Assembly (NCBI GenBank): GCA_022449345.1
Contig: JAKURL010000008.1
Location: forward strand, 1 to 64,000
Source: Candidatus Thalassarchaeum sp.
Lineage (GTDB): Archaea > Thermoplasmatota > Poseidoniia > Poseidoniales > Thalassarchaeaceae
Length of the DNA: 64,000 nt
Direction of reading: 5' to 3'
In this document: in pieces, positions 48,263 through 56,476 of the stretch
Position numbering within the stretch: position 1 is the first letter of the stretch
Layout: each line of letters opens with the position of its first letter
Position numbers and translations under genes: made by a program
Notes under the pieces: generated by a model
Told to the model about the DNA's origin: nothing
Seen by the model: the letters and a program-made list of their open reading frames with translations, nothing else
Databases searched by the model: none

Positions 48263-50881
48263 TCATAATTGGCTTTGTTCACCAGATAGCCCCTCATGGT
48301 AACCAGAACGACGCAATATGATCCTCTCAGCAGTGTGTGAATCACCTTGTATTGCCATTTCATTGCTAATTGGAGGCCATTTCTCGATGGGTTGAGCCAG
48401 CCAACCGACCATTGGATGAGTCCGACCAGTACTCGGTGAACCTCCCTCGAGAACCATGTCCAATGATTCCATCAGATCTAGTAGTGGGGCTGCGCTATCT
48501 GGTAGGGTTCCTCTCTCGCTACGTGACCTTAGACGCCGAGCAAGAGAGTTACGAATTTCCGGACTACACCCCGGATGGTATCTATCCCTTAGTCCGGGAG
48601 CGCTACTAGGTTCTCCTTTGGGTCTTAGAATTGCAGCACTCCAAGGGATTGGGTTATCCAGCAACCAATCGAAAGAAGACTCCTCAGATAGAAGATTGGT
48701 CAATAATTCAGGAGCCAATAAGGCCCACCAATCTAATGGAAGGGTTTCGACAATCGCTTCAAGTCCTTCAATCTGCAATTGTTTTCCATCACGAATTCGT
48801 TCCACAAGAAGCGACCAGATCTTCAGGTCGTGGTCTATTGAGAATTCGTTTGACCTACGAAGAATGCCTTGCAATACTGGGCCATAGCTGGCAGTATCGG
48901 TGTTTTCTCCTGAGTAAATCCAGTCAACCGCCTGCAATGCTGAGAGAGAATTGGAAGGTGGGTGAACAAGCCAAGCCTCTAATGCCCAGCGGATTAGGTC
49001 CTCTTGCATATCTTGAGGCAACCAAGCTGCATTACTGAGAAGTTGTGCTGCGACCCAAGAAGCACCCTGACTTGCATTTGTTGGATCGGTTGCCGGACGG
49101 GTTCGTAGGGCGATTTCTGAATCATTATGCAGCAGTGAGCGAAGTTTCTCGCCAAAAATTTCCAAGACTCGTGGCGGAGCTTCGTCTGCGACCTCTGCAA
49201 GTCGCTCAAGTGGTAGATACTCCAAATCTAACAACGATATCCACTCAGGGTCTAGTCTAGAGCGCAATCTTTGCCAGCGATGCCAACGTGTCTTCGGTGG
49301 AGAGGCTATCCACGCTGCAATAGGATAACTCGCCTCCATCATATTCGACCAATCCTCATTTCCTTCAGGGAATTGAGCTATCGCTGAACCTATCATTGAG
49401 GAATCTTCGATATTTTTGCTAATTATCTCATCCTCAAGACCTAATATTGCCCATGGGGATGGCGCCACCTCATCATCATCAATGGTGTCTGGGGCCGTCG
49501 GTACAGGGTCGACCAAACGAACCGGCATATCTCTACCACCAAGAGTCCGAAGCCGAAGCCAAGGTAGAGGTCTAAGTGGATCTACGATTAACTCGTCAAA
49601 AATTTCTAGAGGTTGACGTGGCTGAGAAGAAAGTGTCAATCTCAAATTCGGATGGGAAATAACAGCACTAAATACGTCATCTGGAAGAGCATCAGGAATT
49701 TCTAGAACTAAGGGGGGTCGGGATTCTTCAGATACAGCCCATTCTATAAGGGAAGTAATTGCAATTGCTCCCAACCCACGTGTATCAAACAATCTCAAAC
49801 CTCTTTCTTCGGTTGAGAATGTGGCCTCGCTCCAATCCTTTCTAAAACGCCTCCAAGTAGACTCCTCAGTTCTCACCCTTCGAGTAGATGTGAGGCGTTC
49901 TCTCAAACTGTTGAGGCGACGACGCCTTTCCGATGGAATCAATCTTGGGTGGGCTCGAATTATCCACGAATCCAAACAAGAAATGGGATATGCTTGACCG
50001 CCCGAATCCAATCCTCCTAAGTCTGCGATTACCAATGCGTTTGCCTTTGCGGTTCGCAGGAGCATACTCCGTGGCAACCTCTCTTCCATGACTGCAGATA
50101 CTGGATCCTTGGGGCGAATTTCTGGTGATTGGTTGTGGCAATTACCTAGAACCCAAGCTCCGCGATGGTGACTGGCTTCTGGCAGAGGGGGGTCTGGGCG
50201 ACGGCTTGGTGATTCAAACCAGATGCCAGGTGCCAATGATACTGGCCTGTCGGGATCGACTAATCGGGCTCGAACTATTCCAAGCGTGTGATTTTCTCCA
50301 ACATAGGAAGAAATGGTTTCTGGATTGTGACTTGAGGGGGGTTCTGGAAGCATTTCCAGATTGGTTAGGTCGAACCATCTCGGAGACCTTTCTCTTAATA
50401 CTGTCCAAGTCCATGAGACCCCTTCGCTTCTTGTGGAAGTTCCATCAACCCCTAAACTCCGCGCTGGCCGGTCCGGAATTAGGACTAGAGGAGAGTCAAC
50501 TGGGGCAAGAAGCCCCAGCAGAATGTTTGCTCCATCTCTCGCCAGCAAGCAATATTTGTGGGCAGGCGAGGGCAGTGGTAGCACCTGCATTGCCCTCGCC
50601 AACTCATCTGAACGGATTGCTTCCCATCCGGATTGTGTCAGATGAAGGCGAGCTCCGCGAGCGCCGGCTGCTTGATCACTGGCTACCAGTCCATCGTTTC
50701 TCATCCTTCTGAGCTCTGCTGATGCGTGAGGAATTCTCAATCCCGCATCGCGGGCGAGGATGCTGACTGTAGTTCCACCGTCTGTCAACCGATCTAACAA
50801 TCGACGACGGTGGGCGCTACGAATCCGCTTGAGAACTGGTGATTCGGAAGATGAATCGGCGATTTGCAGTTCATCCGACAC
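48263..50881 (-). CDS. Large protein with N-terminal winged helix, unknown function
   Basis: 872 residues. Residues about 15-75 form a MarR/ArsR-like winged helix: RSAHRRRLLDRLTDGGTTVSILARDAGLRIPHASAELRRMRNDGLVASDQA, followed by LHLTQSGWEAI. The next 700 residues show no motif I recognise. They are rich in Trp, Arg, Pro and Leu, with a strand/helix pattern (PPLVLEIPDALPDDVFSAVISHPNLRLTLSS) and helical repeats in the second half (WISLLDLEYLPLERLAEVA, LEIFGEKLRSLLH, QEDLIRWALEAWLV). There is no membrane segment. It lies alone, downstream of an AT-rich promoter region at 50.9-51.1 kb. It may be a regulator with a large sensor part. Confidence 0.62.
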   Translation of the reverse strand: MSDELQIADSSSESPVLKRIRSAHRRRLLDRLTDGGTTVSILARDAGLRIPHASAELRRMRNDGLVASDQAAGARGARLHLTQSGWEAIRSDELARAMQVLPLPSPAHKYCLLARDGANILLGLLAPVDSPLVLIPDRPARSLGVDGTSTRSEGVSWTWTVLRERSPRWFDLTNLEMLPEPPSSHNPETISSYVGENHTLGIVRARLVDPDRPVSLAPGIWFESPSRRPDPPLPEASHHRGAWVLGNCHNQSPEIRPKDPVSAVMEERLPRSMLLRTAKANALVIADLGGLDSGGQAYPISCLDSWIIRAHPRLIPSERRRRLNSLRERLTSTRRVRTEESTWRRFRKDWSEATFSTEERGLRLFDTRGLGAIAITSLIEWAVSEESRPPLVLEIPDALPDDVFSAVISHPNLRLTLSSQPRQPLEIFDELIVDPLRPLPWLRLRTLGGRDMPVRLVDPVPTAPDTIDDDEVAPSPWAILGLEDEIISKNIEDSSMIGSAIAQFPEGNEDWSNMMEASYPIAAWIASPPKTRWHRWQRLRSRLDPEWISLLDLEYLPLERLAEVADEAPPRVLEIFGEKLRSLLHNDSEIALRTRPATDPTNASQGASWVAAQLLSNAAWLPQDMQEDLIRWALEAWLVHPPSNSLSALQAVDWIYSGENTDTASYGPVLQGILRRSNEFSIDHDLKIWSLLVERIRDGKQLQIEGLEAIVETLPLDWWALLAPELLTNLLSEESSFDWLLDNPIPWSAAILRPKGEPSSAPGLRDRYHPGCSPEIRNSLARRLRSRSERGTLPDSAAPLLDLMESLDMVLEGGSPSTGRTHPMVGWLAQPIEKWPPISNEMAIQGDSHTAERIILRRSGYHEGLSGEQSQL

Positions 50882-51140
50882 TAATTGCCCTCTCCTAATT
50901 CAATTAGTTCGGCTGTCCTACTTAAATTATGCTTTTTAGTTACATTTTATTACACATTTCCTATGGAAAAAGTAACAGTTTCATTTCTACACCGACTTTT
51001 ATTGTGAAATCAGGCTATTTCTGTGCAACTATTTGTAACAAAGGGAGCCTGTAAGGTGCAGAACTGTTATATCAACGCCTGCCGTCCTGTCGGTAACGGA
51101 CTTGATGGGCGGCCGGTTTGACATGGAGGAATAGGCAGAA
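50882..51140. promoter_or_regulatory. AT-rich divergent promoter region
   Basis: This 259-bp gap separates the 872-residue gene (minus) from the small winged-helix pair (plus). The half near the minus gene is AT-rich with several TATA-like elements (for example TTACATTTTATTACAC around 50940-50955). The half near 51141 is GC-richer and ends in a GGAGG ribosome site (51125-51129), 11 bases before the ATG. No RNA gene is visible. Confidence 0.45.
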
Positions 51141-51419
51141 ATGGACTCGCAGAACCTGCGTGAACTGATTCGAAAATACCTCTCAGAGCGGCCGCGAAAT
51201 ACAATCGAGATTTCTGTGTGGCTAGCGAGTCAAATCGATTCTGTAAACAGCCCTTCGGACATAACAAGAATCCTAGAATCGGACGATCAAATCGCCCGAA
51301 TCGGGACTGTTCGCAAGAGTGGCATGAGACGATCTGAATCGCCTGTATCAGAATGGGCATCCAGTAGCTGGGTCGAACATCACGAGAGAAAAGGGTCCGA
51401 ACACAACAAGGAGAGATGA
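51141..51419 (+). CDS. Small winged-helix-like protein, first of a tandem pair
   Basis: 92 residues. The N-terminal 60 (LRELIRKYLSERPRNTIEISVWLASQIDSVNSPSDITRILESDDQIARIGTVRKSG) have the helix-helix-helix-wing pattern of a winged helix, where a short strand/wing (IARIGTVRKSGMRR) ends the domain. The tail is Ser/Glu-rich and probably flexible. It overlaps or abuts the next small gene, which has the same layout, suggesting duplication. Function unknown; DNA binding is inferred. Confidence 0.58.
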   Translation: MDSQNLRELIRKYLSERPRNTIEISVWLASQIDSVNSPSDITRILESDDQIARIGTVRKSGMRRSESPVSEWASSSWVEHHERKGSEHNKER

Positions 51420-51421
51420 AA

Positions 51422-51676
51422 ATGCGCACAACGAGACTACGACAAAAAATTAAGAAATTCCTAAACGTCAGAGGAGAGGCAAACACAACCGAAATCCTCG
51501 AGCATGTCAATTCCACCATGAGACATGGCACTACTCCCCAACAACTTGGAAATGTTCTATCGAAGGACAAGGACATCCTCAAAGTCTCTACAACAAAGCG
51601 CGGCGGTGCGCTCTCCGGCCGCTACGAAATCTGTGTCTGGACATTGAGGCCTGGCGTTCTCGACGGCGAGAACTGA
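51422..51676 (+). CDS. Small winged-helix-like protein, second of a tandem pair
   Basis: 84 residues from ATG 51422, chosen because GGAG (51410-51413) lies 8 bases upstream, better than for the ATG at 51416. The layout repeats that of the first gene: TRLRQKIKKFLNVRGEANTTEILEHVNSTMRHGTTPQQLGNVLSKDKDILKVSTTKRGGALSGRYEICVW, a winged helix with a basic wing. Chromatin- or transcription-related roles are plausible for such small basic proteins but unproven. Its 3' end is near the convergent fba gene. Confidence 0.62.
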   Translation: MRTTRLRQKIKKFLNVRGEANTTEILEHVNSTMRHGTTPQQLGNVLSKDKDILKVSTTKRGGALSGRYEICVWTLRPGVLDGEN

Positions 51677-51702
51677 ATCTCCAAGGTTTACTGTACTGAA
51701 AT

Positions 51703-52713
51703 TCAGACTTCCAACTCTACAGACCAGTCGCCACTTCTGGCAAGACTATTCATTGCAGCACGATGAGCAAAGGCGTTCTGGCTTTCTTCGTTCGATCCAC
51801 TGGCCCAAGTCTGTAATGCATGTGCGAGGAGAGCCCTGCCGTATGAGTAAGACAATTGCCAAGGGTGTTCAACGTCCATGTGGTTCATCAGATTGAGATG
51901 GGCTGTAGCATCTTCATCTGACTGGCCTCCAGAAAGGAAGACGATTCCAGGAAGGTCATGCGGAACATGAGCGGTGAGGCAGTCAACAGTCATCTGTGCT
52001 GCTTGTTCCCTACTTTCTTGATCTGGGCAATCTTTGCCAGGCAGGACCATGTTTGGTTTGAGTAAAGCCCCTGGAATATGTACTCCCTGAACCTGACACT
52101 CAGCAAAGGTCGCATCGAGAATTCGTGCAGTGACATCGTAGCAGGTCTGAGCATCGTGGTCACCATCCATCACAACCTCTGGCTCGATTATTGGAACCAA
52201 ACCCTGTTCTTGACAAATTGCTGCATATCGAGCGAGAGCATGTGCGTTGGTCGATATGTTTGCCTCGCTCGGCATGCCCTCACCAATTCGAATCACGGCT
52301 CGCCATTTTGCGAAGCGGGCGCCCATAGAGAAGTATTCCATGCACCTCTCCCTCAGTCCGTCCAATCCTTCGGTGACTTTCTCACCGGAGTGGTGGGCTA
52401 ACTCCTTGGCTCCGGTGTCGACCTTAATTCCAGGATGAACTCCTCGGCTTGCAAGATAATCGGGAATCGGAGTGCCATCATCCATAGTTTGGCGAATGGT
52501 CTCATCAAAGAGGATTACACCACTGATTGCGGACTCGTAACCAGAGGTTGCGAATATGTTTGAGCGGTAGGCTCGACGGGTTTCTGGAGATGGTTCAACC
52601 CCTACAACTTGAAGCCTGTTTGACATAGTTCCATTGCTCTCATCAGCAGCGAGAATTCCTCGCCCTGGTGCAACAAGTTCTCTCGCTGTTCTCTCAAGTA
52701 GTTCGGTGTCCAT
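51703..52713 (-). CDS. fba: Class I fructose-bisphosphate aldolase, eukaryotic/bacterial type
   Basis: Cleaves or forms fructose-1,6-bisphosphate through a Schiff base. Signatures: LVAPGRGILAADESNGTMSNRL, FDETIRQ, GIKVDTG, FAKWRAVIRI, VPIIEPEVVMDGDHD, the Schiff-base Lys in GALLKPNMVLPG, and GIVFLSGGQSDEDATAHL with SYSYGRALL near the end. At 336 residues it is the aldolase A-like type rather than the short archaeal FbaB/DhnA form. It lacks the vertebrate C-terminal Tyr. It follows glpX by 69 bp on the same strand, a gluconeogenic pair. Confidence 0.95.
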   Translation of the reverse strand: MDTELLERTARELVAPGRGILAADESNGTMSNRLQVVGVEPSPETRRAYRSNIFATSGYESAISGVILFDETIRQTMDDGTPIPDYLASRGVHPGIKVDTGAKELAHHSGEKVTEGLDGLRERCMEYFSMGARFAKWRAVIRIGEGMPSEANISTNAHALARYAAICQEQGLVPIIEPEVVMDGDHDAQTCYDVTARILDATFAECQVQGVHIPGALLKPNMVLPGKDCPDQESREQAAQMTVDCLTAHVPHDLPGIVFLSGGQSDEDATAHLNLMNHMDVEHPWQLSYSYGRALLAHALQTWASGSNEESQNAFAHRAAMNSLARSGDWSVELEV

Positions 52714-52782
52714 GAACTAACCTCAACCCCACGTCTTGGGAATAGGAGATGAATCCTTTGCCCGTAAAGTATGGAATTTTGC

Positions 52783-53736
52783 TCAAGGAGAACGTATGTT
52801 GTCGACGAATTTGTGATCTCCACTAGCCACATCAATTACTTCTGATTGTACCGAATAACGGCCATCTGATAATTCCTCGACTCCGAAGGTTCTACCCGGA
52901 CAGACGCCAGTTGCGATGAAGAGTGCATCTTCGCTTGCGCACAGTTCATCTCGAGCCCAAAGTCGTTCAATTTCTCCGTCAATCATCTTCTCCGCGCGTT
53001 CTCTATGTCCCTCGTTCTTGAACACTAATCTCCCCTCGAATGGAGCGCCTAGTCCCCTTAGCGCAGTGGCTGTGATTACTCCTTCCGGCGCTGCCCCGAT
53101 TCCCATTAGCATATCAATTTCTGATTTTGGATCGGCTGCATTGAGTGCTGCGGAAACATCACCATCTCCAATCAAAACCACATTCACATTATGCTCATTT
53201 AATTCTGAGATTAATTTCTCGTGGCGCGGTCTATCCATGACTACGATATTCAGTTCAGATTCCTTCTTTCCTAAGGCCGCAGCTGCAGCCTCGACATTGT
53301 ATGAGGTCGAGGCGTCGAGGGAAATTACACCCTGTAACTCAGGTGGACCAGCAATTTTGTTCATGTAACAATCTGGGGCATGAAGAAGAGTTCCTCTTGG
53401 AGCAGCGGAGAGAACTGCCATTGCATTTGGCAGGTCAAGCGCCACGTGATTGGTGCACTCAAGAGGGTCGACTGCGATATCGATTGAAGGCGCATCTGGA
53501 TTGCCTTGCATGGAACCTAAAGATTCCCCAATCCATAACATCGGAGCGTCGTCTCTCTCTCCTTCTCCAATTGCAACTCTGCCATCAAATGGCACCTCAT
53601 CGAATACCGCTCGCATAGCTTCTACAGCCGCGCCATCAGCTGCCTTGCGGTCTCCTTTTCCACGCCATGCAGCAGCTGCGATTGCAGCGGCTTCGGTGGC
53701 GGCGAGGAAATGACTCTCAAGATCGATGGTCGCCAT
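52783..53736 (-). CDS. glpX: Class II fructose-1,6-bisphosphatase
   Basis: GlpX-type phosphatase. The N terminus FLAATEAAAIAAAAWRGKGDRKAADGAAVEAMR, the metal-site motif GRVAIGEGERDDAPMLWIGE and the DPLECTNHVA motif (usually DPLEGT) are all there, as is AKxxPEGxxTA-like GAAPEGVITATALRGLGA. 317 residues, as expected. The usual Gly of DPLEGT is Cys here. Together with fba it gives the FBP steps of gluconeogenesis. Many archaea instead use a bifunctional FBP aldolase/phosphatase, which is not seen in this window. Confidence 0.94.
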   Translation of the reverse strand: MATIDLESHFLAATEAAAIAAAAWRGKGDRKAADGAAVEAMRAVFDEVPFDGRVAIGEGERDDAPMLWIGESLGSMQGNPDAPSIDIAVDPLECTNHVALDLPNAMAVLSAAPRGTLLHAPDCYMNKIAGPPELQGVISLDASTSYNVEAAAAALGKKESELNIVVMDRPRHEKLISELNEHNVNVVLIGDGDVSAALNAADPKSEIDMLMGIGAAPEGVITATALRGLGAPFEGRLVFKNEGHRERAEKMIDGEIERLWARDELCASEDALFIATGVCPGRTFGVEELSDGRYSVQSEVIDVASGDHKFVDNIRSP

Positions 53737-53761
53737 GAAGACCTCGAATAGCGTTCAGCAT

Positions 53762-54220
53762 TCAATCATGTGGGTCGCCCTTGCTCTTTCTGACAACCCG
53801 GACTCCATCGAGATGAGCGGTTGGATATTGACCTTTGGAGTCCTTTTCGACCGATTTTAGCATATCCCAAGCACAAAGCAGTCCAGCGTTTACCCCACAC
53901 AAGGCCTCCATCTCAACTCCGGTTGACCAGTGCGTCCTAACGGAGACTGTGCATCGCAGAGCCTGTTCCTCTATCGTCCAATCTACCGTACAGCCTTCGA
54001 TTGGAATAGGATGACAATGAGGAAGGGTTCGAGGAGTTTCCTTGACTGCTTGTATCGCTGCAACGGTTGATGCTTCCCTAACATCACCCTTTGGAGATCG
54101 ACCATTTGCCACGATGTCTAGACTCTCTAATGACAGATGAAGGAGGCCTGTTGCAACCGCCTCGCGCGCGACTATAGGTTTGGAACCGACATCGATGATG
54201 CCTGTGAATGAATCCTCCAT
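53762..54220 (-). CDS. moaC: Cyclic pyranopterin monophosphate synthase
   Basis: Molybdenum/tungsten cofactor synthesis, converting the MoaA product to cPMP. Motifs: VGSKPIVAREAVATG, KGDVREASTVAAIQAVKETPRTLPHCHPIPIEG, the THWSTGVEMEALCGVNAGLL helix and CAWDMLKSVEKD. At 152 residues it is standard. It is upstream of glpX by 25 bp on the same strand. moaE is encoded nearby at 55974-56396. Confidence 0.94.
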   Translation of the reverse strand: MEDSFTGIIDVGSKPIVAREAVATGLLHLSLESLDIVANGRSPKGDVREASTVAAIQAVKETPRTLPHCHPIPIEGCTVDWTIEEQALRCTVSVRTHWSTGVEMEALCGVNAGLLCAWDMLKSVEKDSKGQYPTAHLDGVRVVRKSKGDPHD

Positions 54221-54361
54221 GGGCTCGTCTCCGCTATTGCGAGACGAAGGTACTTATTCAGAAGTGCGGATAGGGCTAGAAGAATAAATTAAGACTAATT
54301 CACTATATATTTGAGTTCAAACAATCATTGTTCTGAAATACCCGATGGAGAACTGCAATCC

Positions 54362-54622
54362 ATGGCCAAGGCCTTCCGGGACAAGGCGACACCGGGTGTC
54401 GTACCGCAATTAGAGGCGGGTGTGGATCATGACAGGCCTACGAAAGAAGGGGTGAAACTTCGAGTCATAGACCACCTTTGTGTTGGCTGTTCCTACTGCT
54501 TGATGGCATGCAAGGATGATGCCTTGATCGTCGAAGGCCTATGTGAAGTCATCGAGAAAAATTGTACTGATTGCCTTCTATGCTTGTTGTGGTGTCCAAC
54601 TGGAGCTCTGGTCTACTCCTGA
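54362..54622 (+). CDS. Small 4Fe-4S ferredoxin-like protein
   Basis: From ATG 54362 about 86 residues. Two cysteine clusters: CVGCSYCLMAC and CTDCLLCLLWCPTGAL, typical 2[4Fe-4S] spacing with a shortened and partly altered second cluster. The frame reads upstream to TTG 54311. It overlaps the frame of the following flavin oxidoreductase region by position and is likely co-transcribed as an electron donor for it. Confidence 0.8.
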   Translation: MAKAFRDKATPGVVPQLEAGVDHDRPTKEGVKLRVIDHLCVGCSYCLMACKDDALIVEGLCEVIEKNCTDCLLCLLWCPTGALVYS

Positions 54623-54636
54623 GTGAGGACGTTGCT

Positions 54637-55971
54637 ATGGAGAGACCGAAGGCAATAGTGATCGGAGCCGGAGTTGGAGGGCTTGGATCGGCTGCAAAAT
54701 TAGCCCAATCCGGCGAATTCGATGTGACGGTTTACGAACGTATGTCATTTGCTGGAGGGCGATTTACTCAGCACGACCATGATGGATTCCAAATTCCAAC
54801 AGGGGCGGTGCACATGATTCCTCATGGTAAGAAGGGCCCATTTGCAAAACTCATGCTAGGTTCTCGTTCCAAGGGTGGTTTGGATCTGAAAAGGCATGGT
54901 GTAGATTTACTTCCCACAAGTCATTTTGCATGTAGGATGAAGGATGGTAAATTTCAATCTGCAAATTCAGTCTATGGACTCCTTCCGTGGTTTTCGGCTA
55001 AAGATACTGTTAATCTCCCAGGTTTACTAGCAAAAGGAGCAAAGAAATCATGGGAAAATGAGACCGAGGATGGAAGAACTTGGCTTGAGAGAAGATTCTC
55101 TGATGAGTTCATTGATTTCCTCGATGCATTCTCCAATTTCGCCATCAGTCTTCGCTTCGATCAAATGCCGGCTTCGACTGTTGTTCGGATGTTACAAAAC
55201 TCATTCTGGTCCGATAGACCCCACATACCCAAAGGTGGATGCAAGGGTGTAATCGATGGATTACGCGCTGATTTGAGAGAAAATGGTGCGCGTGTAAAGT
55301 TGAGTCACGAAGTTACAGAAATTCTTCCCGGCACCGCCGAAGAGGAAACCAAGGAGCATCGATTCTGCGTCGGGATTAGGCGACGCGGACGAGATGAAGC
55401 AACTTGGGTGGGAACGGATGCGATAATTCACAATGGAGGACATCCGAATCTTCTGAAGGCTCTTTCAGACGATTTCGAAGTGGAAGAAGTTGTGCGAACT
55501 CAAATCGAAAATACTCAGGCTGTTGGAGGAATAGGATTCTGCTTTGCTCTGGACGATGACATACCAGTAAGGAGTAGTGGAGTGACCATGTTGCCCAATC
55601 TCGAAAGGGTTGGTGGCTTTGTCATTCCAACCTTCTCTGACCCTAGTCTTGCACCCGAAGGAAAACATCTGATGATTACCCACCAATATGTTCCAGACGC
55701 CTCCGTTAAATCAGAAATCAGCAAAGGTCGTGAAGACCTATACGAGGCAATTCCCTGGCTTGCAGACCATGGCGAGGAAATCTGTGTTCACACATATCAT
55801 CGCAATTGGCCGTGTAACCGAGCGCCACAAGGGGCTGAATTGCCGATGGATATTGGCGTCGACGGAATCCGCTGTGTTGGAGATGGTGTCAAGGCTCACG
55901 GCTGGATGATGGTCGAAGGCATTGCATCTAACGTTCCAAACGTCGTGCAGCAGATCTCGCAGTCTATGTGA
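54637..55971 (+). CDS. Phytoene-desaturase-like FAD oxidoreductase
   Basis: 444 residues from ATG 54637. The FAD-binding motif KAIVIGAGVGGLGSAAKLAQSGEFDVTVYERMSFAGGRF is typical of the phytoene desaturase/carotene isomerase group. The C-terminal FAD-closing region (IGVDGIRCVGDGVKAHGWMMVEGIASNVPNVVQQI) also fits. Middle parts are not strongly conserved, so the substrate (carotenoid, retinoid or another polyene) is open. It begins 14 bp after the ferredoxin gene. Confidence 0.82.
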   Translation: MERPKAIVIGAGVGGLGSAAKLAQSGEFDVTVYERMSFAGGRFTQHDHDGFQIPTGAVHMIPHGKKGPFAKLMLGSRSKGGLDLKRHGVDLLPTSHFACRMKDGKFQSANSVYGLLPWFSAKDTVNLPGLLAKGAKKSWENETEDGRTWLERRFSDEFIDFLDAFSNFAISLRFDQMPASTVVRMLQNSFWSDRPHIPKGGCKGVIDGLRADLRENGARVKLSHEVTEILPGTAEEETKEHRFCVGIRRRGRDEATWVGTDAIIHNGGHPNLLKALSDDFEVEEVVRTQIENTQAVGGIGFCFALDDDIPVRSSGVTMLPNLERVGGFVIPTFSDPSLAPEGKHLMITHQYVPDASVKSEISKGREDLYEAIPWLADHGEEICVHTYHRNWPCNRAPQGAELPMDIGVDGIRCVGDGVKAHGWMMVEGIASNVPNVVQQISQSM

Positions 55972-55973
55972 TT

Positions 55974-56396
55974 TCAGCCGAGGCCCGCCTTCCAAACCTC
56001 ACCGTCGGCCCGTACCTCTTTCTTCCATAGTGGGGCTTGTGATTTCAGCTCAGAGATTAGCCACGAACAGGCTTCGAAGCCCTCAGCGCGGTGAGGGCTA
56101 CCAACATGAATGCAAACTATTGGCTCCTCAGGCAGTACAACTCCAGTTCTGTGAGCCATTACTACGGAGGAAACAGAGAATTTTTCGACGGCCTCGATTC
56201 CAAGTCCTTGCAATATCGAAGGCAACATCTCTTCCCAAGCATCGAATTCTAATTTCTCAACCTCGACTCCATCGTCCACACCCCTAGTCAGTCCAACAAA
56301 GGAAACCACGCTACCGCAACCCTCTGTGTCGATTAGACTTCGAAGTGCTTCAGGGTCGAGGGTTTCCTCCTCGACTCGCACTACGACTCGGGCCAT
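55974..56396 (-). CDS. moaE: Molybdopterin synthase catalytic subunit
   Basis: Adds the dithiolene sulfurs to cPMP. Hallmarks: GCGSVVSFVGLTRGVDDG (usual GAxxxFxGxVR), LEFDAWEEMLPSILQ, VVMAHRTGVVLPEEPIVCIHVGSPHRAEGFEACSWLISELKSQAPLWKKEV, with the conserved HRTG, the HR in the SPHRAEGF motif and the terminal KKEV (usually KKE). 140 residues, normal. It is convergent with the flavin oxidoreductase, 2 bp away. The small MoaD partner is not seen here. Confidence 0.94.
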   Translation of the reverse strand: MARVVVRVEEETLDPEALRSLIDTEGCGSVVSFVGLTRGVDDGVEVEKLEFDAWEEMLPSILQGLGIEAVEKFSVSSVVMAHRTGVVLPEEPIVCIHVGSPHRAEGFEACSWLISELKSQAPLWKKEVRADGEVWKAGLG

Positions 56397-56476
56397 GGAG
56401 TCCCATCCCTACACAGCGCTTCAATGCCTCGCCCAATCGAGGAACTATTCAAACACGGGTTTAGGGTGGGCTCGAT

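Noticed and set aside
50125..50712. A 195-codon plus-strand frame antisense to the 872-residue gene.
   Set aside because: The minus-strand frame is far longer and starts with a real winged helix; no start signal supports the plus frame.
51067..51582. A 171-codon minus-strand frame across the small winged-helix genes.
   Set aside because: The plus-strand genes have ribosome sites and protein-like sequence; this frame is Cys/Phe-rich and typical of an antisense shadow.
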